In this document: one piece after another, positions 9,816 through 18,565 of the stretch
Layout of the letters: every line of letters starts with the position of its first letter
How positions within the stretch are numbered: the stretch's first letter is position 1
Origin: Singulisphaera sp. GP187
Lineage (GTDB): Bacteria > Planctomycetota > Phycisphaerae > Phycisphaerales > SM1A02
Reading direction: 5' to 3'
DNA: 39,905 bases
Assembly: GCA_945888705.1 (NCBI GenBank)
Contig: CAMDAQ010000009.1
Span: forward strand, 1 to 39,905
Program-made: the position numbers and the translations under genes
The notes under the pieces: model-generated
Told to the model about the DNA's origin: nothing
Databases searched by the model: none
What the model saw: only the letters and a program-made list of their open reading frames with translations

Positions 9816-11714
9816 TCAGGGTGCGCAAGGTCCCCAGGCCGACAGGAGCAAGCCGAGATCGGCACCATTGACCGTGCCATCGCCATTCAGGTCGCCGATG
9901 ACGGATCCTTGCTGCCCTGAACTCGCCCAGTTCGAGAGAACGACGCCCAAATCCGCGCCATCGACCGAACCGTTGCCGTTGAGGTCAGCGACACAACCGC
10001 ATGGGGCGCTCGAACTCCCGGCGCTCGTCCACGACGGCGCGTGCACGATCTGGACCAGATCGAACTCCGCCGATGACACGCCCATGGCCGTCATGCGGAG
10101 GGCGATCGCTCCCGCGGGTCCAACCAGCGCTGGTGCATCGATGGGACCAAGCCATGCGGATGATGGCACCCCGGCATCGGACGAGATGGTGCCGATGCTT
10201 CGCCACGAGTTGGCCTGATCCCGCAGAGCGAGATGCGTCGTCGCGCCTTCCGGTGCGGTCCACTCGACCGCCACCCACAGCACGCCTCGATCGGCGCACT
10301 CGTCCGGCTGCTGTGCCGTGGCGTGCACGATGAGGTCGATCCCGCTGGCATCCGAAGTCAGGGCACACGGCAGACGATCCGCGCTCGCCAGCCGCGCGAC
10401 GGCATCAGGGCAAGCGGAGCCGGACAGCACTTCGACCGAGGTGATCGTTGGCGACCAGACCGCATCGATCGACTCGGTGACGCTGGTCCATGTCCCTGCC
10501 GGAGCGGAGGGCCAGAGCATGAACTCATCGATCCCTCGGCTGCGGAAGAGCGCCATGATCCTAAGGAACTCCGCGTCCGAGTAGGCGCGATTGGTCGGCG
10601 GGGCTTCGCCAAAGGGCAGCGCGATCCCCGGAAGCGTGACCCACGGCGTGATCGTGGCTGGATCGGCACCGCCGAACGAGTGCAGGCAGGCATCGAGGTT
10701 GGCGCGGTGCAGCCGCATCTGTTCGTCCATGAACGGCAATGCGCCATCGACGAAGGTCTCTCCAAAGACATAGAAGGCAGGCGCCTGCAGGTCGCCGCGA
10801 CCGACCCACGATGAACGCATCCAGCCTTCGTTCCACCATTCGAAGTCGACATACTCGCGGCGGCTGCCATCAGGTTCCAGGCCGCCATCGAGCTTCATGG
10901 TCTGCGCAAACTCGCTGGACGCGCATGCAGGCCATGCGGCCCGGACACGGGAGTAGAAGGCCTGGTCGAATGCTCCCTCGACCGATTCGCGCATGATGCC
11001 GTCCCACCAGGCGCTCCACGCGCGGTTCACGGGATGGTCACGCGGCATGGATGCATCATGGGCCGGCGAGCCTGCTGCGGCGTAGAGCTCCGCCATCGTT
11101 CGCATGGTCGGCACGCCGCCGGGGTTCATCTCCAGCCGCTCGGTTGTCCAGCGCGGGTCCGCCATCATGGCGTCGAAGACCTGCAGCGGGGCCGTGCCCC
11201 AGCAGTCCCCGATGTTCGGCAGGTAGCAGAGTGCAGGCAGTCGCAGCTCGCTGTCCATGTGGAAGCGCGTCGGTGCGGGCACACCGTGCAGCGCCTGGCG
11301 CTGCTGGTAGCGAGCGATGAAGGCATCAGTCCAGTCCGACATGACGGCGACGCCTTGGGCGGTCCACGGGGTGCCACGGTTGAGATGGTCGGGCAGACCG
11401 GTGCCGACCATGGTGTCGAGTGGGTTGCCCACGAGCGTGCCACGGCCGAAATTGAGGATGGTGATCGCGACCTCACCCTCGCCGAGCCCGCGGGCCAGGA
11501 TGTCGTTGCAGACTTGGTCCGCCGTGGACTGGGGATCCGCGGTTGGTGCGATCCAGATGTTGATCAGCGCGGTGAGCGATGGGTGGTCCGCTGCGGCCCC
11601 CTCCGGCGCGGACCAGCACCACACGCCTGGCGTGTCAGCGTGACAGGCCAGGCCAGCAACCATTGAGCAGGCGCTTGCGATGAGCGAATGGAGTCTTAGT
11701 GCCCGGAGCGACAT
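9816..11714 (-). CDS. Secreted hypothetical protein, possibly glycoside-hydrolase-like, with dockerin-like C-terminus
   Basis: Signal peptide MSLRALRLHSLIASACSMVAGLACHA; FHMDSELRLPAL; C-terminal DLNGNGSVDGADLGVVLSNWA...DLNGDGTVNGADLGLLLSAWGPCAP. Confidence 0.7.
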   Translation of the reverse strand: MSLRALRLHSLIASACSMVAGLACHADTPGVWCWSAPEGAAADHPSLTALINIWIAPTADPQSTADQVCNDILARGLGEGEVAITILNFGRGTLVGNPLDTMVGTGLPDHLNRGTPWTAQGVAVMSDWTDAFIARYQQRQALHGVPAPTRFHMDSELRLPALCYLPNIGDCWGTAPLQVFDAMMADPRWTTERLEMNPGGVPTMRTMAELYAAAGSPAHDASMPRDHPVNRAWSAWWDGIMRESVEGAFDQAFYSRVRAAWPACASSEFAQTMKLDGGLEPDGSRREYVDFEWWNEGWMRSSWVGRGDLQAPAFYVFGETFVDGALPFMDEQMRLHRANLDACLHSFGGADPATITPWVTLPGIALPFGEAPPTNRAYSDAEFLRIMALFRSRGIDEFMLWPSAPAGTWTSVTESIDAVWSPTITSVEVLSGSACPDAVARLASADRLPCALTSDASGIDLIVHATAQQPDECADRGVLWVAVEWTAPEGATTHLALRDQANSWRSIGTISSDAGVPSSAWLGPIDAPALVGPAGAIALRMTAMGVSSAEFDLVQIVHAPSWTSAGSSSAPCGCVADLNGNGSVDGADLGVVLSNWASSGQQGSVIGDLNGDGTVNGADLGLLLSAWGPCAP

Positions 11715-11940
11715 GATTGTTCAATCGTGACCGATCAAGTAGAGCCAATCTGAGAGGTCAGCGCAACGGTCGATGGGCAGGATTCGGGGCGTCTTGACAG
11801 GCTCATGCAACCATCCGCGGGTGAGCCGGCGTTGGGCACGACCTGTTCGCGGGGCGGCATCAGCCTGGCGCTGTGGTGCGAGTGTGCGCGCCCCTTGCAG
11901 CCACCCTAGAGCGCGGTGGTTGCCGCGATGGGTCAGACAA

Positions 11941-12930
11941 TCAGCGATCGATCGACGCACCCGCCGGGGTCATGCCACCGCTCGGACCCAGGCAGTCCAC
12001 GATGGCTCGAGCGAGCGCACGCTGGCCGGGAACAGATGGGTGAATGTCGTCGCGAAACGGAGACTCCCCGGCGTCGGCTGTCGCCCGAAACTGTCCCTCG
12101 GTGGTGCACCACCTTGCGCCATGGGATTCGACGACGTCGCGGAGCACGGCCGCGTTGCCATGCAGACCGTTCGCCAGCTCGCTCCGATCGATGGAGTAGA
12201 GGACGCTTGTGCGAACCCCGCGCGCAGTGAGTTCTTCAATGAGCGTGCCAAGATCATTGGCGGGGAATGTGGATGACTTCGCGCTCTCCGGAGGCGGCGC
12301 ATCACGCGGCAGAAATCGAAGTCCATAGTTCTCCACCAGGTCATGAATCGCGCAGAGGGGTTGCCTGGTCGGTTGCTCCGGTCCGAGCGGTGCGAAGGTC
12401 GGTCTGTCCTGCAGGTCGGCGGAGTTCAGGACGATCACGGCCTCGGAGCATTGGAAAGCGCCGAATCGCTGAACGTAGGCCAGCATGTTTGCGGGTCCCC
12501 ACGATCCCGCCGAGGCGTTGCAGACCACGAGCGGTACGTCATGTCCCGCCTCACACCACAATCCTGGCAGCAGCTCGGTGGCCAGATCCGACTGATCCAT
12601 GTGGGAGCCACCATTCACCACGCTGTCACCGAGCACAAGTAATCGGTGTGCAGGCTCGGGGCGCGGATGCAGTACGGCTTCATCGCTGCGCATGTGGGCA
12701 GAGTTCACCATCACCCGATGACCGAACCGGTGGTACTGGCCTGGGACCAAGACGTATTCGATGGTCTCATCAGGTTGGTAGAGCAGTGGATCGCCAAGTC
12801 CAAGGGGCCAGCGCAGCAACAACTCGATGGCGAGTGTGCTGACGAGCATGGCGATGCCGATCCGTCGCCATCGATGCGACCGCGGCCTTGGCTGGGTGCC
12901 TGGCTTCGGATCATGATGGTGAAGGCGCAT
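11941..12930 (-). CDS. SGNH/GDSL-hydrolase-like protein with N-terminal membrane anchor
   Basis: GDSVVNGGS, NASAGSWGP and DIHPSVPGQRALARAI match SGNH blocks; N-terminal TM RIGIAMLVSTLAIELLL. Start placed at MRLHHHD (12930) or at 12954. Confidence 0.65.
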   Translation of the reverse strand: MRLHHHDPKPGTQPRPRSHRWRRIGIAMLVSTLAIELLLRWPLGLGDPLLYQPDETIEYVLVPGQYHRFGHRVMVNSAHMRSDEAVLHPRPEPAHRLLVLGDSVVNGGSHMDQSDLATELLPGLWCEAGHDVPLVVCNASAGSWGPANMLAYVQRFGAFQCSEAVIVLNSADLQDRPTFAPLGPEQPTRQPLCAIHDLVENYGLRFLPRDAPPPESAKSSTFPANDLGTLIEELTARGVRTSVLYSIDRSELANGLHGNAAVLRDVVESHGARWCTTEGQFRATADAGESPFRDDIHPSVPGQRALARAIVDCLGPSGGMTPAGASIDR

Positions 12931-13029
12931 GGTGTCGGGGCACACTAGCGTCAAGCGAGGGCCGAACGACTCTGGCGTGGCCTCTGGTCATCGGCGACTC
13001 CCCATGACTCACAACCACAGATGCCGCAG

Positions 13030-13080
13030 CAGGTGGCGTACAGGGTGGCGTACACAGTGGCGTACAGGGTGGCGTAGCAG
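13030..13080 (+). repeat. Four imperfect 12-nt tandem repeats TGGCGTAC(A)(G/C)(A/G)G
   Basis: tggcgtacaggg / tggcgtacacag / tggcgtacaggg / tggcgtagcagg read directly; in the plus frame they encode VAYR-VAYT-VAYR-VA-stop. Confidence 0.85.
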
Positions 13081-13190
13081 GCCGTCGCGCCCCATCGCAC
13101 GCTCTCGCGACGATCGACGCTAACCCCAGAAACGCTACGTGGTTGCGCGAGTCCTTGCGAGACCCTGCAACCACCTGCGAAACCGACGAA

Positions 13191-13264
13191 TGGGCGATGG
13201 GGGACTCGAACCCTCGACCTCACGGGTGTGATCCGTGCGCTCTAGCCAGCTGAGCTAATCGCCC
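13191..13264 (-). tRNA. tRNA-Val (anticodon CAC), CCA not encoded
   Basis: Reverse complement GGGCGATTAGCTCAGCTGGCTAGAGCGCACGGATCACACCCGTGAGGTCGAGGGTTCGAGTCCCCCATCGCCCA; acceptor GGGCGAT/ATCGCCC, anticodon stem CACGG/CCGTG with loop ATCACAC, T-loop TTCGAGT. Confidence 0.93.
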
Positions 13265-13449
13265 TTGCAGGAGCGCAAGCATACGCCGGAGCGCACCCGG
13301 TGTCACGACCCCTACGGTCCTGGTCGTCTGGCTTGTGCGGGGTCAGGGCCGTGGGTTCTTGGACCCTGGTCGTGTCGCTCTGGTAGGTTCACCAAGCGGC
13401 CACGGATGTCGCATCGTGCTCCGCGCCAGCTCGACCACAGGACGCCTGA

Positions 13450-14544
13450 ATGCCAGACATCGCCGTGATCACGAACTCGCTCTGGACCGAGCCGCCCCGG
13501 CTTCGTCGACAGGTCACGGACCTCCTGGTCAGCGATGGTCACCGCGTGGCGTTCTTCGAGCGGCCAGCGATGCCATGGGTTTCCGTGAAGCCGTTGGAGC
13601 GCGTCTCCGAGTCGGTCATCGTCGCACGGCCGAAGTGCCTGATCCACCCGCAGTTGCGTGTGGTCGGCCCGCTGGCCGAACTGAACGCGATGCACGCATC
13701 GTCATCGATGCGGCCAATGATGCGTGAACTCGATCTTGGACCTGCCACGACGGTCGTGAACTTCAACCACGACATCTTCTTCATCCGTCGACTGTTCCCA
13801 TCCAATCGAATCATCACGATCATCAACGACGACTTCGAGTCGCAGGCCAGGTTCCCGAGGTTTGGCCACGTCACCCGGGCCCTTCGACAGACGTGCATGG
13901 ACAGCGACGAGGTGCACACCGTCTCGACCAGTTTGATGGAGCGGCTGAGCGCGTGGTGCGAGCCCAAATTGTTCCTGCCTTGGGCCGTGCGCCCATACCG
14001 GGCCCCCAGCGAGGACATGGCCCGGCGCAAGACGCTGCTGTTCTGGGGATCGATCGACACGGCGATCGATCCCGCAGTGGTGTCGCGACTTGCCGAGGAG
14101 CTTCAGCGCCGAGGCCCGGACTGGAAACTGATGTTCGTGGGCCCCACCCGCGTTGCACGAACCCGGCAACGGCTTGCCTCCGAGTTGCTGCGCCACCCGA
14201 ACGTGACGCTCCATGACTCCACCCAGCTGGATCAACTCCCGCTGGACGACGTCCTGGCCGCCATCATCCCGTACGGCCGGGAGGAGTGGGTCAAGTCGGT
14301 GATGCTGGCGAACAAGACGCTCTCCCTGCTCGCCGTCGGGTTGCCCTTCATCATCACAGGGATGCCGAACTTCATTCGCAAGCCCTTCATCCTGCGACTG
14401 GATGAGTGTGTAGGCGTCCGTGAAGCGATTGATGCGTGCAGCAGCGGCTTCATAGGCTGGCAGCAGGGCATCCAGTCCTTTTTGGCAGAGCACGATGCCC
14501 AGTCGCGTCTGAACCAGCTCGGCATCCCGCGGGGCGTTGCATGA
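13450..14544 (+). CDS. GT-B-type glycosyltransferase
   Basis: Nucleotide-sugar glycosyltransferase-like C-half LLFWGSIDTAIDPAVVSRLAEELQRRGPDWKLMFVGPT...HPNVTLHDSTQLDQLPLDDVLAAIIPY; first gene of the polysaccharide cluster. Confidence 0.75.
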   Translation: MPDIAVITNSLWTEPPRLRRQVTDLLVSDGHRVAFFERPAMPWVSVKPLERVSESVIVARPKCLIHPQLRVVGPLAELNAMHASSSMRPMMRELDLGPATTVVNFNHDIFFIRRLFPSNRIITIINDDFESQARFPRFGHVTRALRQTCMDSDEVHTVSTSLMERLSAWCEPKLFLPWAVRPYRAPSEDMARRKTLLFWGSIDTAIDPAVVSRLAEELQRRGPDWKLMFVGPTRVARTRQRLASELLRHPNVTLHDSTQLDQLPLDDVLAAIIPYGREEWVKSVMLANKTLSLLAVGLPFIITGMPNFIRKPFILRLDECVGVREAIDACSSGFIGWQQGIQSFLAEHDAQSRLNQLGIPRGVA

Positions 14545-15899
14545 TTCAAGCAGTCACCGTCGGCGCCTTCCTGATCGCGTGCGTGCTGAGCCTCCTGCGT
14601 CCGGGCTGGGCCCTGGCGCTCGTCCTATCCATGTACACAGCCGAGCAGGCGCTCCAGGCATCGTCCGGCGTGTTCGTTCGGTTCACCTGGCTCGCGAATC
14701 TGTGCATTGCGGTGGTAGCCGGGCTCTCTGCTCTGGGGTGCCTGCAGCGACAGGAACAGCCATTCGTGGGCTACGCGAATCGTGTCTGGCTCGTTCTCAT
14801 GGGGCTCTACGTCTGGTCATCGGTGTCGCTGCTCTGGACCCCGTCGTTCGAGTCGGCACTGGGTTTCACCACGTGGGGATTGCCTTACCTCATCCTGTTC
14901 ATGCTGGTCTCGCCCCTCCTCATCGACGGACTGGATGATCTCAAGGCCTTTCTCGGGGCCTATGTGGTCTGGGGCACGGTGCTGGCCTTGGTGATCCTCG
15001 CGAACCCTGCCTTCGAGATCCGCGACGGCCGACTGACCATCTCGATCGCTGCCTCGCTGCGTTCCAACCCACTGGCGACGGGCGAGCACGGTGGCCTGCT
15101 GATGGTCATCTGCGTCCTGCTCCGTCCCGAGTCGCGGCCGACCTTGTGGGCCGTCGTGCGGGTCATCGGGTTCCTGGCCGGTCTGGTCCTGGCACTGCGA
15201 TCGGGTTCGCGCGGCCAGCTGCTCTTCGCTGGCATGGCATCCATCGTCTTGCTCCCGTTCGTCCAGCGCTCGCGAAATGTCTTCGCCTTTCTTGGAACGG
15301 TCATCCTGGTCTCGATCCTCTTGTTCGGCGCGCTGCTGATCGCGGGTCAGGTGCTCGACTTCGAGGGCCTCAAGCGTTGGGACGCCTCGACCCTGCTCAC
15401 AGGATCCGCCGTTCGTTCATCCAATGCCACGGACATCCTCAGGGCATTCGCCCGCGATCCGGTGGCGTGGCTGATGGGCCTCGGCTTCAATGCCTTCCCG
15501 TTCTACAGCCCAGCCGTCACGGAGGGCTACTCGCACACGTTGTTCGTCGACATCCTGACTGAACTTGGACTTCCTGTCTTCCTCGTCTTTCTCTGGGCCA
15601 TGTGGATTACATATGGTTCGCTCAGAAGTGTGGCCAATGCGGCCCTCACCGAGAGCGGGCGAGTGTCCGTGCTCGTGCTTGCAGCGCTTCTCCTGTACGA
15701 AGTTCTGTTGGTCAACAAGCAGGGCAATCTCTGGCTCGCCTTCCCGTTCTTCCTCCTTGCTGCGCTTGCTCAGCGGATCGCCGATCGGGAGCGGGCCTTT
15801 GGAGGTCTCGTCCAGGACGGGTTCCCCGAGGGTGGCGGGGACGAGGATGATGCCCCTTCCGAAGACGGCGCGCCTGCCCGGGCTCGGTTGAACGGCTGA
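14541..15899 (+). CDS. O-antigen ligase/polymerase (Wzy/WaaL-like) membrane protein
   Basis: ATGA overlap with the upstream stop; many TM segments; RSGSRGQLLFAGMASI and GLGFNAFPFYSPAVTEGYSHTLFVDILTELGLPVFLVFLWAMW typical of O-antigen ligase family. Confidence 0.8.
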   Translation: MIQAVTVGAFLIACVLSLLRPGWALALVLSMYTAEQALQASSGVFVRFTWLANLCIAVVAGLSALGCLQRQEQPFVGYANRVWLVLMGLYVWSSVSLLWTPSFESALGFTTWGLPYLILFMLVSPLLIDGLDDLKAFLGAYVVWGTVLALVILANPAFEIRDGRLTISIAASLRSNPLATGEHGGLLMVICVLLRPESRPTLWAVVRVIGFLAGLVLALRSGSRGQLLFAGMASIVLLPFVQRSRNVFAFLGTVILVSILLFGALLIAGQVLDFEGLKRWDASTLLTGSAVRSSNATDILRAFARDPVAWLMGLGFNAFPFYSPAVTEGYSHTLFVDILTELGLPVFLVFLWAMWITYGSLRSVANAALTESGRVSVLVLAALLLYEVLLVNKQGNLWLAFPFFLLAALAQRIADRERAFGGLVQDGFPEGGGDEDDAPSEDGAPARARLNG

Positions 15900-15921
15900 C
15901 CGACATCCGAGGTCGCAGGGC

Positions 15922-15927
15922 TATACT
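15922..15927 (+). promoter_or_regulatory. Putative -10 box TATACT upstream of hisH-like gene
   Basis: Good match to TATAAT in a GC-rich intergenic gap (15900-15992); no convincing -35. Confidence 0.4.
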
Positions 15928-15992
15928 TGCACATCACGTACTTCCGGGTCCGCGATGGATCGCGCGCTCCGGTAGCAGATTGAGGTACCTCC

Positions 15993-16613
15993 GTGCACGT
16001 TGCCATCCCGGCCATCCAGTGCGGCAACTTCGCCTCGGTGGTGAACATCATCGCCAAGGCGGGTGGAACGGCGCGCCTGATCGAAGACCCCAAGGAACTC
16101 GAGGCGTTCGACCGGGTCATCCTGGCGGGCGTCGGTGCGTTCGACTTCGGCATGTCGTGCCTTGAGGACGGCGGCTGGATTGAGCCGCTTGACCGGCTCG
16201 CGCGCGGGGGGCGTGTGCCGATCCTCGGCATCTGCCTCGGCATGCAACTCTTGTGTCGCCGAAGCGACGAGGGCGTTCGTCCTGGACTCGGTTGGATTCC
16301 CGCTGATGTGCTGCGAATCGACGTTGAGCCCGGCTCTGGACTCAAGGTGCCGCATATGGGCTGGAACACCGTGAAGGTGATGCGACCGAACCCCATCATG
16401 CCGACCGATGGCGAAGAGCAGCGCTACTACTTCGTTCACTCGTTCCATGCCGTCTGTGACGAGCCTTCAGATGTCATCGCCACGGCCCTCCATGGTCAGC
16501 CACTCACGGCGGCACTGGGCCGGGCAAACGTGATGGGCGTTCAATTCCACCCGGAGAAGAGCCATCGATTCGGCTTGGCGCTCATGAGGCGCTTTCTGGA
16601 GTGGACGTGCTGA
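15993..16613 (+). CDS. HisH-like glutamine amidotransferase subunit of polysaccharide acetamidino-sugar pathway
   Basis: Class I GATase: ILAGVGAFDFGM, GICLGMQLL (nucleophile Cys), GVQFHPEKSHRFG; GTG start. Paired with HisF-like and WbpG-like genes, not with his genes. Confidence 0.88.
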   Translation: MHVAIPAIQCGNFASVVNIIAKAGGTARLIEDPKELEAFDRVILAGVGAFDFGMSCLEDGGWIEPLDRLARGGRVPILGICLGMQLLCRRSDEGVRPGLGWIPADVLRIDVEPGSGLKVPHMGWNTVKVMRPNPIMPTDGEEQRYYFVHSFHAVCDEPSDVIATALHGQPLTAALGRANVMGVQFHPEKSHRFGLALMRRFLEWTC

Positions 16614-17368
16614 AGCATCGCGTCATTCCCTGCCTGCTCCTGAAGGAGGGCGGTCTCGTCAAGACCACCAGGTTTTCCGACCCGGTCTACGTTGGAGACC
16701 CCATCAATGCCATCCGCATCTTCAACGATAAGGAAGTCGACGAGCTCATGGTGCTGGACATCGAGGCTTCCCGGAGCGGCAGGGAGCCTGACTACGGCCT
16801 GATCGAGCAGTTCGCTGGCGAGTGCTTCATGCCGTTGTGCTACGGAGGCGGCATTCGGACCGTCGAGCAGGCGCAGCGGCTCTTCGCCTTGGGCGTCGAG
16901 AAGGTCTGCATCCAGTCGGCTGGTCTTGCGGACATGAGCCTGATCCGCCGCATCGCCGATCGATTCGGAAGCCAGAGCGTCCTGTTCAGCCTCGATGTGA
17001 AGAAGGGGCTCCTGGGCGGGCGCGCGGTACACCGGAGATCGGGGAGCCGCACGGAATCGAGGCCATGGCGCTCAGTGATCGACGAAGCCGTTGGGAATGG
17101 GGCAGGTGAAATCGTACTGAATGCCGTGGACCGTGACGGCACGATGAAGGGCATGGACACGGAGCTGATCCGGCAAGGCTCTCAGGGGCTGCCCGTGCCG
17201 CTCGTGGCCGTCGGCGGCGTGGGATCGCTGGCGGACATCCGCAAGGCCGTTGATGCTGGTGCGAGCGCGGTTGGCGTCGGAGCGTGGTTCGTCTTCTACG
17301 GCCCTCATCGGGCCGTTCTCATCACGTACCCCCGTTACGATGAGCTCGTGGCCCTCTTGGAGACATGA
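16601..17368 (+). CDS. HisF/WbuZ-like cyclase subunit
   Basis: VIPCLLLKEGGLVKTTRF, LMVLDIEASRSGREPDY, CYGGGIRTVEQA, IVLNAVDRDGTMKGMD, AVGGVGSLADIRKAV. GTG start at 16601 or 16607, overlapping the hisH-like stop. Confidence 0.88.
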   Translation: MDVLKHRVIPCLLLKEGGLVKTTRFSDPVYVGDPINAIRIFNDKEVDELMVLDIEASRSGREPDYGLIEQFAGECFMPLCYGGGIRTVEQAQRLFALGVEKVCIQSAGLADMSLIRRIADRFGSQSVLFSLDVKKGLLGGRAVHRRSGSRTESRPWRSVIDEAVGNGAGEIVLNAVDRDGTMKGMDTELIRQGSQGLPVPLVAVGGVGSLADIRKAVDAGASAVGVGAWFVFYGPHRAVLITYPRYDELVALLET

Positions 17369-18504
17369 TGGAAGTTCATCGCAAGGTTTGTACCCGCTGC
17401 ATCATGGATACTTCCGCTTCGGGCATCACCTTCGATGCCGAGGGACGATGTTCCTATTGCACAGCCTTCATGCACACGTGCTCGCATGTGCTCGCGCCGG
17501 ATGAGATGGAGCGCTCGCGCGCACTCGCGGCGTTCGTGGAGCAGGTGAAGCGTCGAGGGCGCGGGAAGCCGTACGACTGCGTCGTCGGCGTCTCTGGCGG
17601 CGTGGACAGCAGCTGGGTCCTCGTCAAGGCAGTCGAGCTGGGGCTGCGCCCACTGGCGGTCCACATGGACAATGGCTGGAACTCGGAACTCGCCCAGAAC
17701 AACATCGCGAACCTGGTCCGTGGACTTGGCATCGATCTCTACACCCACGTCATCGATTGGACCGAGTACCGCTCCTTGATGCAGGCGTTCTTCGATGCAG
17801 ACGTCATCGACGTGGAGCTGCTCTATGACAACGCCATGCTGGCGGTGAACTACCGGCAGGCGGCCCGTGCCGGTCTTCGTGACATCCTGGCCGGGACCAA
17901 CCGTGCGACCGAAGGCCTCGATATGCCGCCGGGCTGGAGCTGGAACAAGTTCGATCGCCGGAACATCATGTCGCTTGCACGGCGCAACAACGTTCGTGTC
18001 AAGACGTTCCCCGCCATCGGCACCTTCGAGGCAGCATGGCACGCACTCGTCCACCGGACGAAGTGGGTCTGGTTCCTGGACTACCTGCCGTACCGCAAGA
18101 TCGATGCGCTGACCGTGCTTCAGCGTGACTTCGGCTACAAGCCCTATCCGTACAAGCATTACGAGTCGATCTTCACCCGCTTCTACCAGGGCTACATCCT
18201 TCCCCGGAAGTTCGGAGTCGACAAGCGCCGTGTGCACCTCAGTTCCCTGATCATCAGCGGGGAGATGAGCCGGGACGAAGCGCTCAAGATGGTCGCCGGC
18301 ATCCCATATCCCAGCCAACAGGACTTGGATGCGGATATTGCGTACTTCCTCAAGAAGATGAACTGGACCAGGGCCCAGCTCGACGCCTACATCTCCCGGC
18401 CCGGCCAGCCACACGACCGCTATGGCTCCGAGGCTGTGATGTTCGGCAGGGCCATGGGGATCTTCAACCGACTTCGTGGTCGCCCCGCTCCGTCCCGGCG
18501 ATGA
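17365..18504 (+). CDS. N-acetyl sugar amidotransferase (WbpG-like)
   Basis: CTRCIMDTSASGITFDAEGRCSYC zinc motif, PP-loop VVGVSGGVDSSWVL, ILAGTNRATEG; overlaps the hisF-like gene by 4 nt. Confidence 0.88.
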   Translation: MMEVHRKVCTRCIMDTSASGITFDAEGRCSYCTAFMHTCSHVLAPDEMERSRALAAFVEQVKRRGRGKPYDCVVGVSGGVDSSWVLVKAVELGLRPLAVHMDNGWNSELAQNNIANLVRGLGIDLYTHVIDWTEYRSLMQAFFDADVIDVELLYDNAMLAVNYRQAARAGLRDILAGTNRATEGLDMPPGWSWNKFDRRNIMSLARRNNVRVKTFPAIGTFEAAWHALVHRTKWVWFLDYLPYRKIDALTVLQRDFGYKPYPYKHYESIFTRFYQGYILPRKFGVDKRRVHLSSLIISGEMSRDEALKMVAGIPYPSQQDLDADIAYFLKKMNWTRAQLDAYISRPGQPHDRYGSEAVMFGRAMGIFNRLRGRPAPSRR

Positions 18505-18565
18505 ACTCCGGATCGGACGCCATGCGCCACCCCAGGCCTGAAGGCACCGAGCGGAAGAGGGTGGC

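Noticed and set aside
11715-11726. GATTG-TT-CAATC type inverted repeat just upstream of the 9816-11714 gene start
   Set aside because: Only a 5-bp arm; too short to distinguish from chance without conservation data.
13030-13080. 12-nt tandem repeat considered as a CRISPR array
   Set aside because: No spacers, unit far too short, only four copies.
13192-13264. tRNA-Val considered as the insertion boundary of the polysaccharide cluster
   Set aside because: The tRNA is on the minus strand with its 3' end facing away from the cluster; canonical 3'-end integration would place an element on the other side.
15993-17368. HisH/HisF pair considered as histidine biosynthesis genes
   Set aside because: Neighbours are WbpG-like and glycan genes, and the HisF-like sequence matches the WbuZ-type polysaccharide paralogue pattern.
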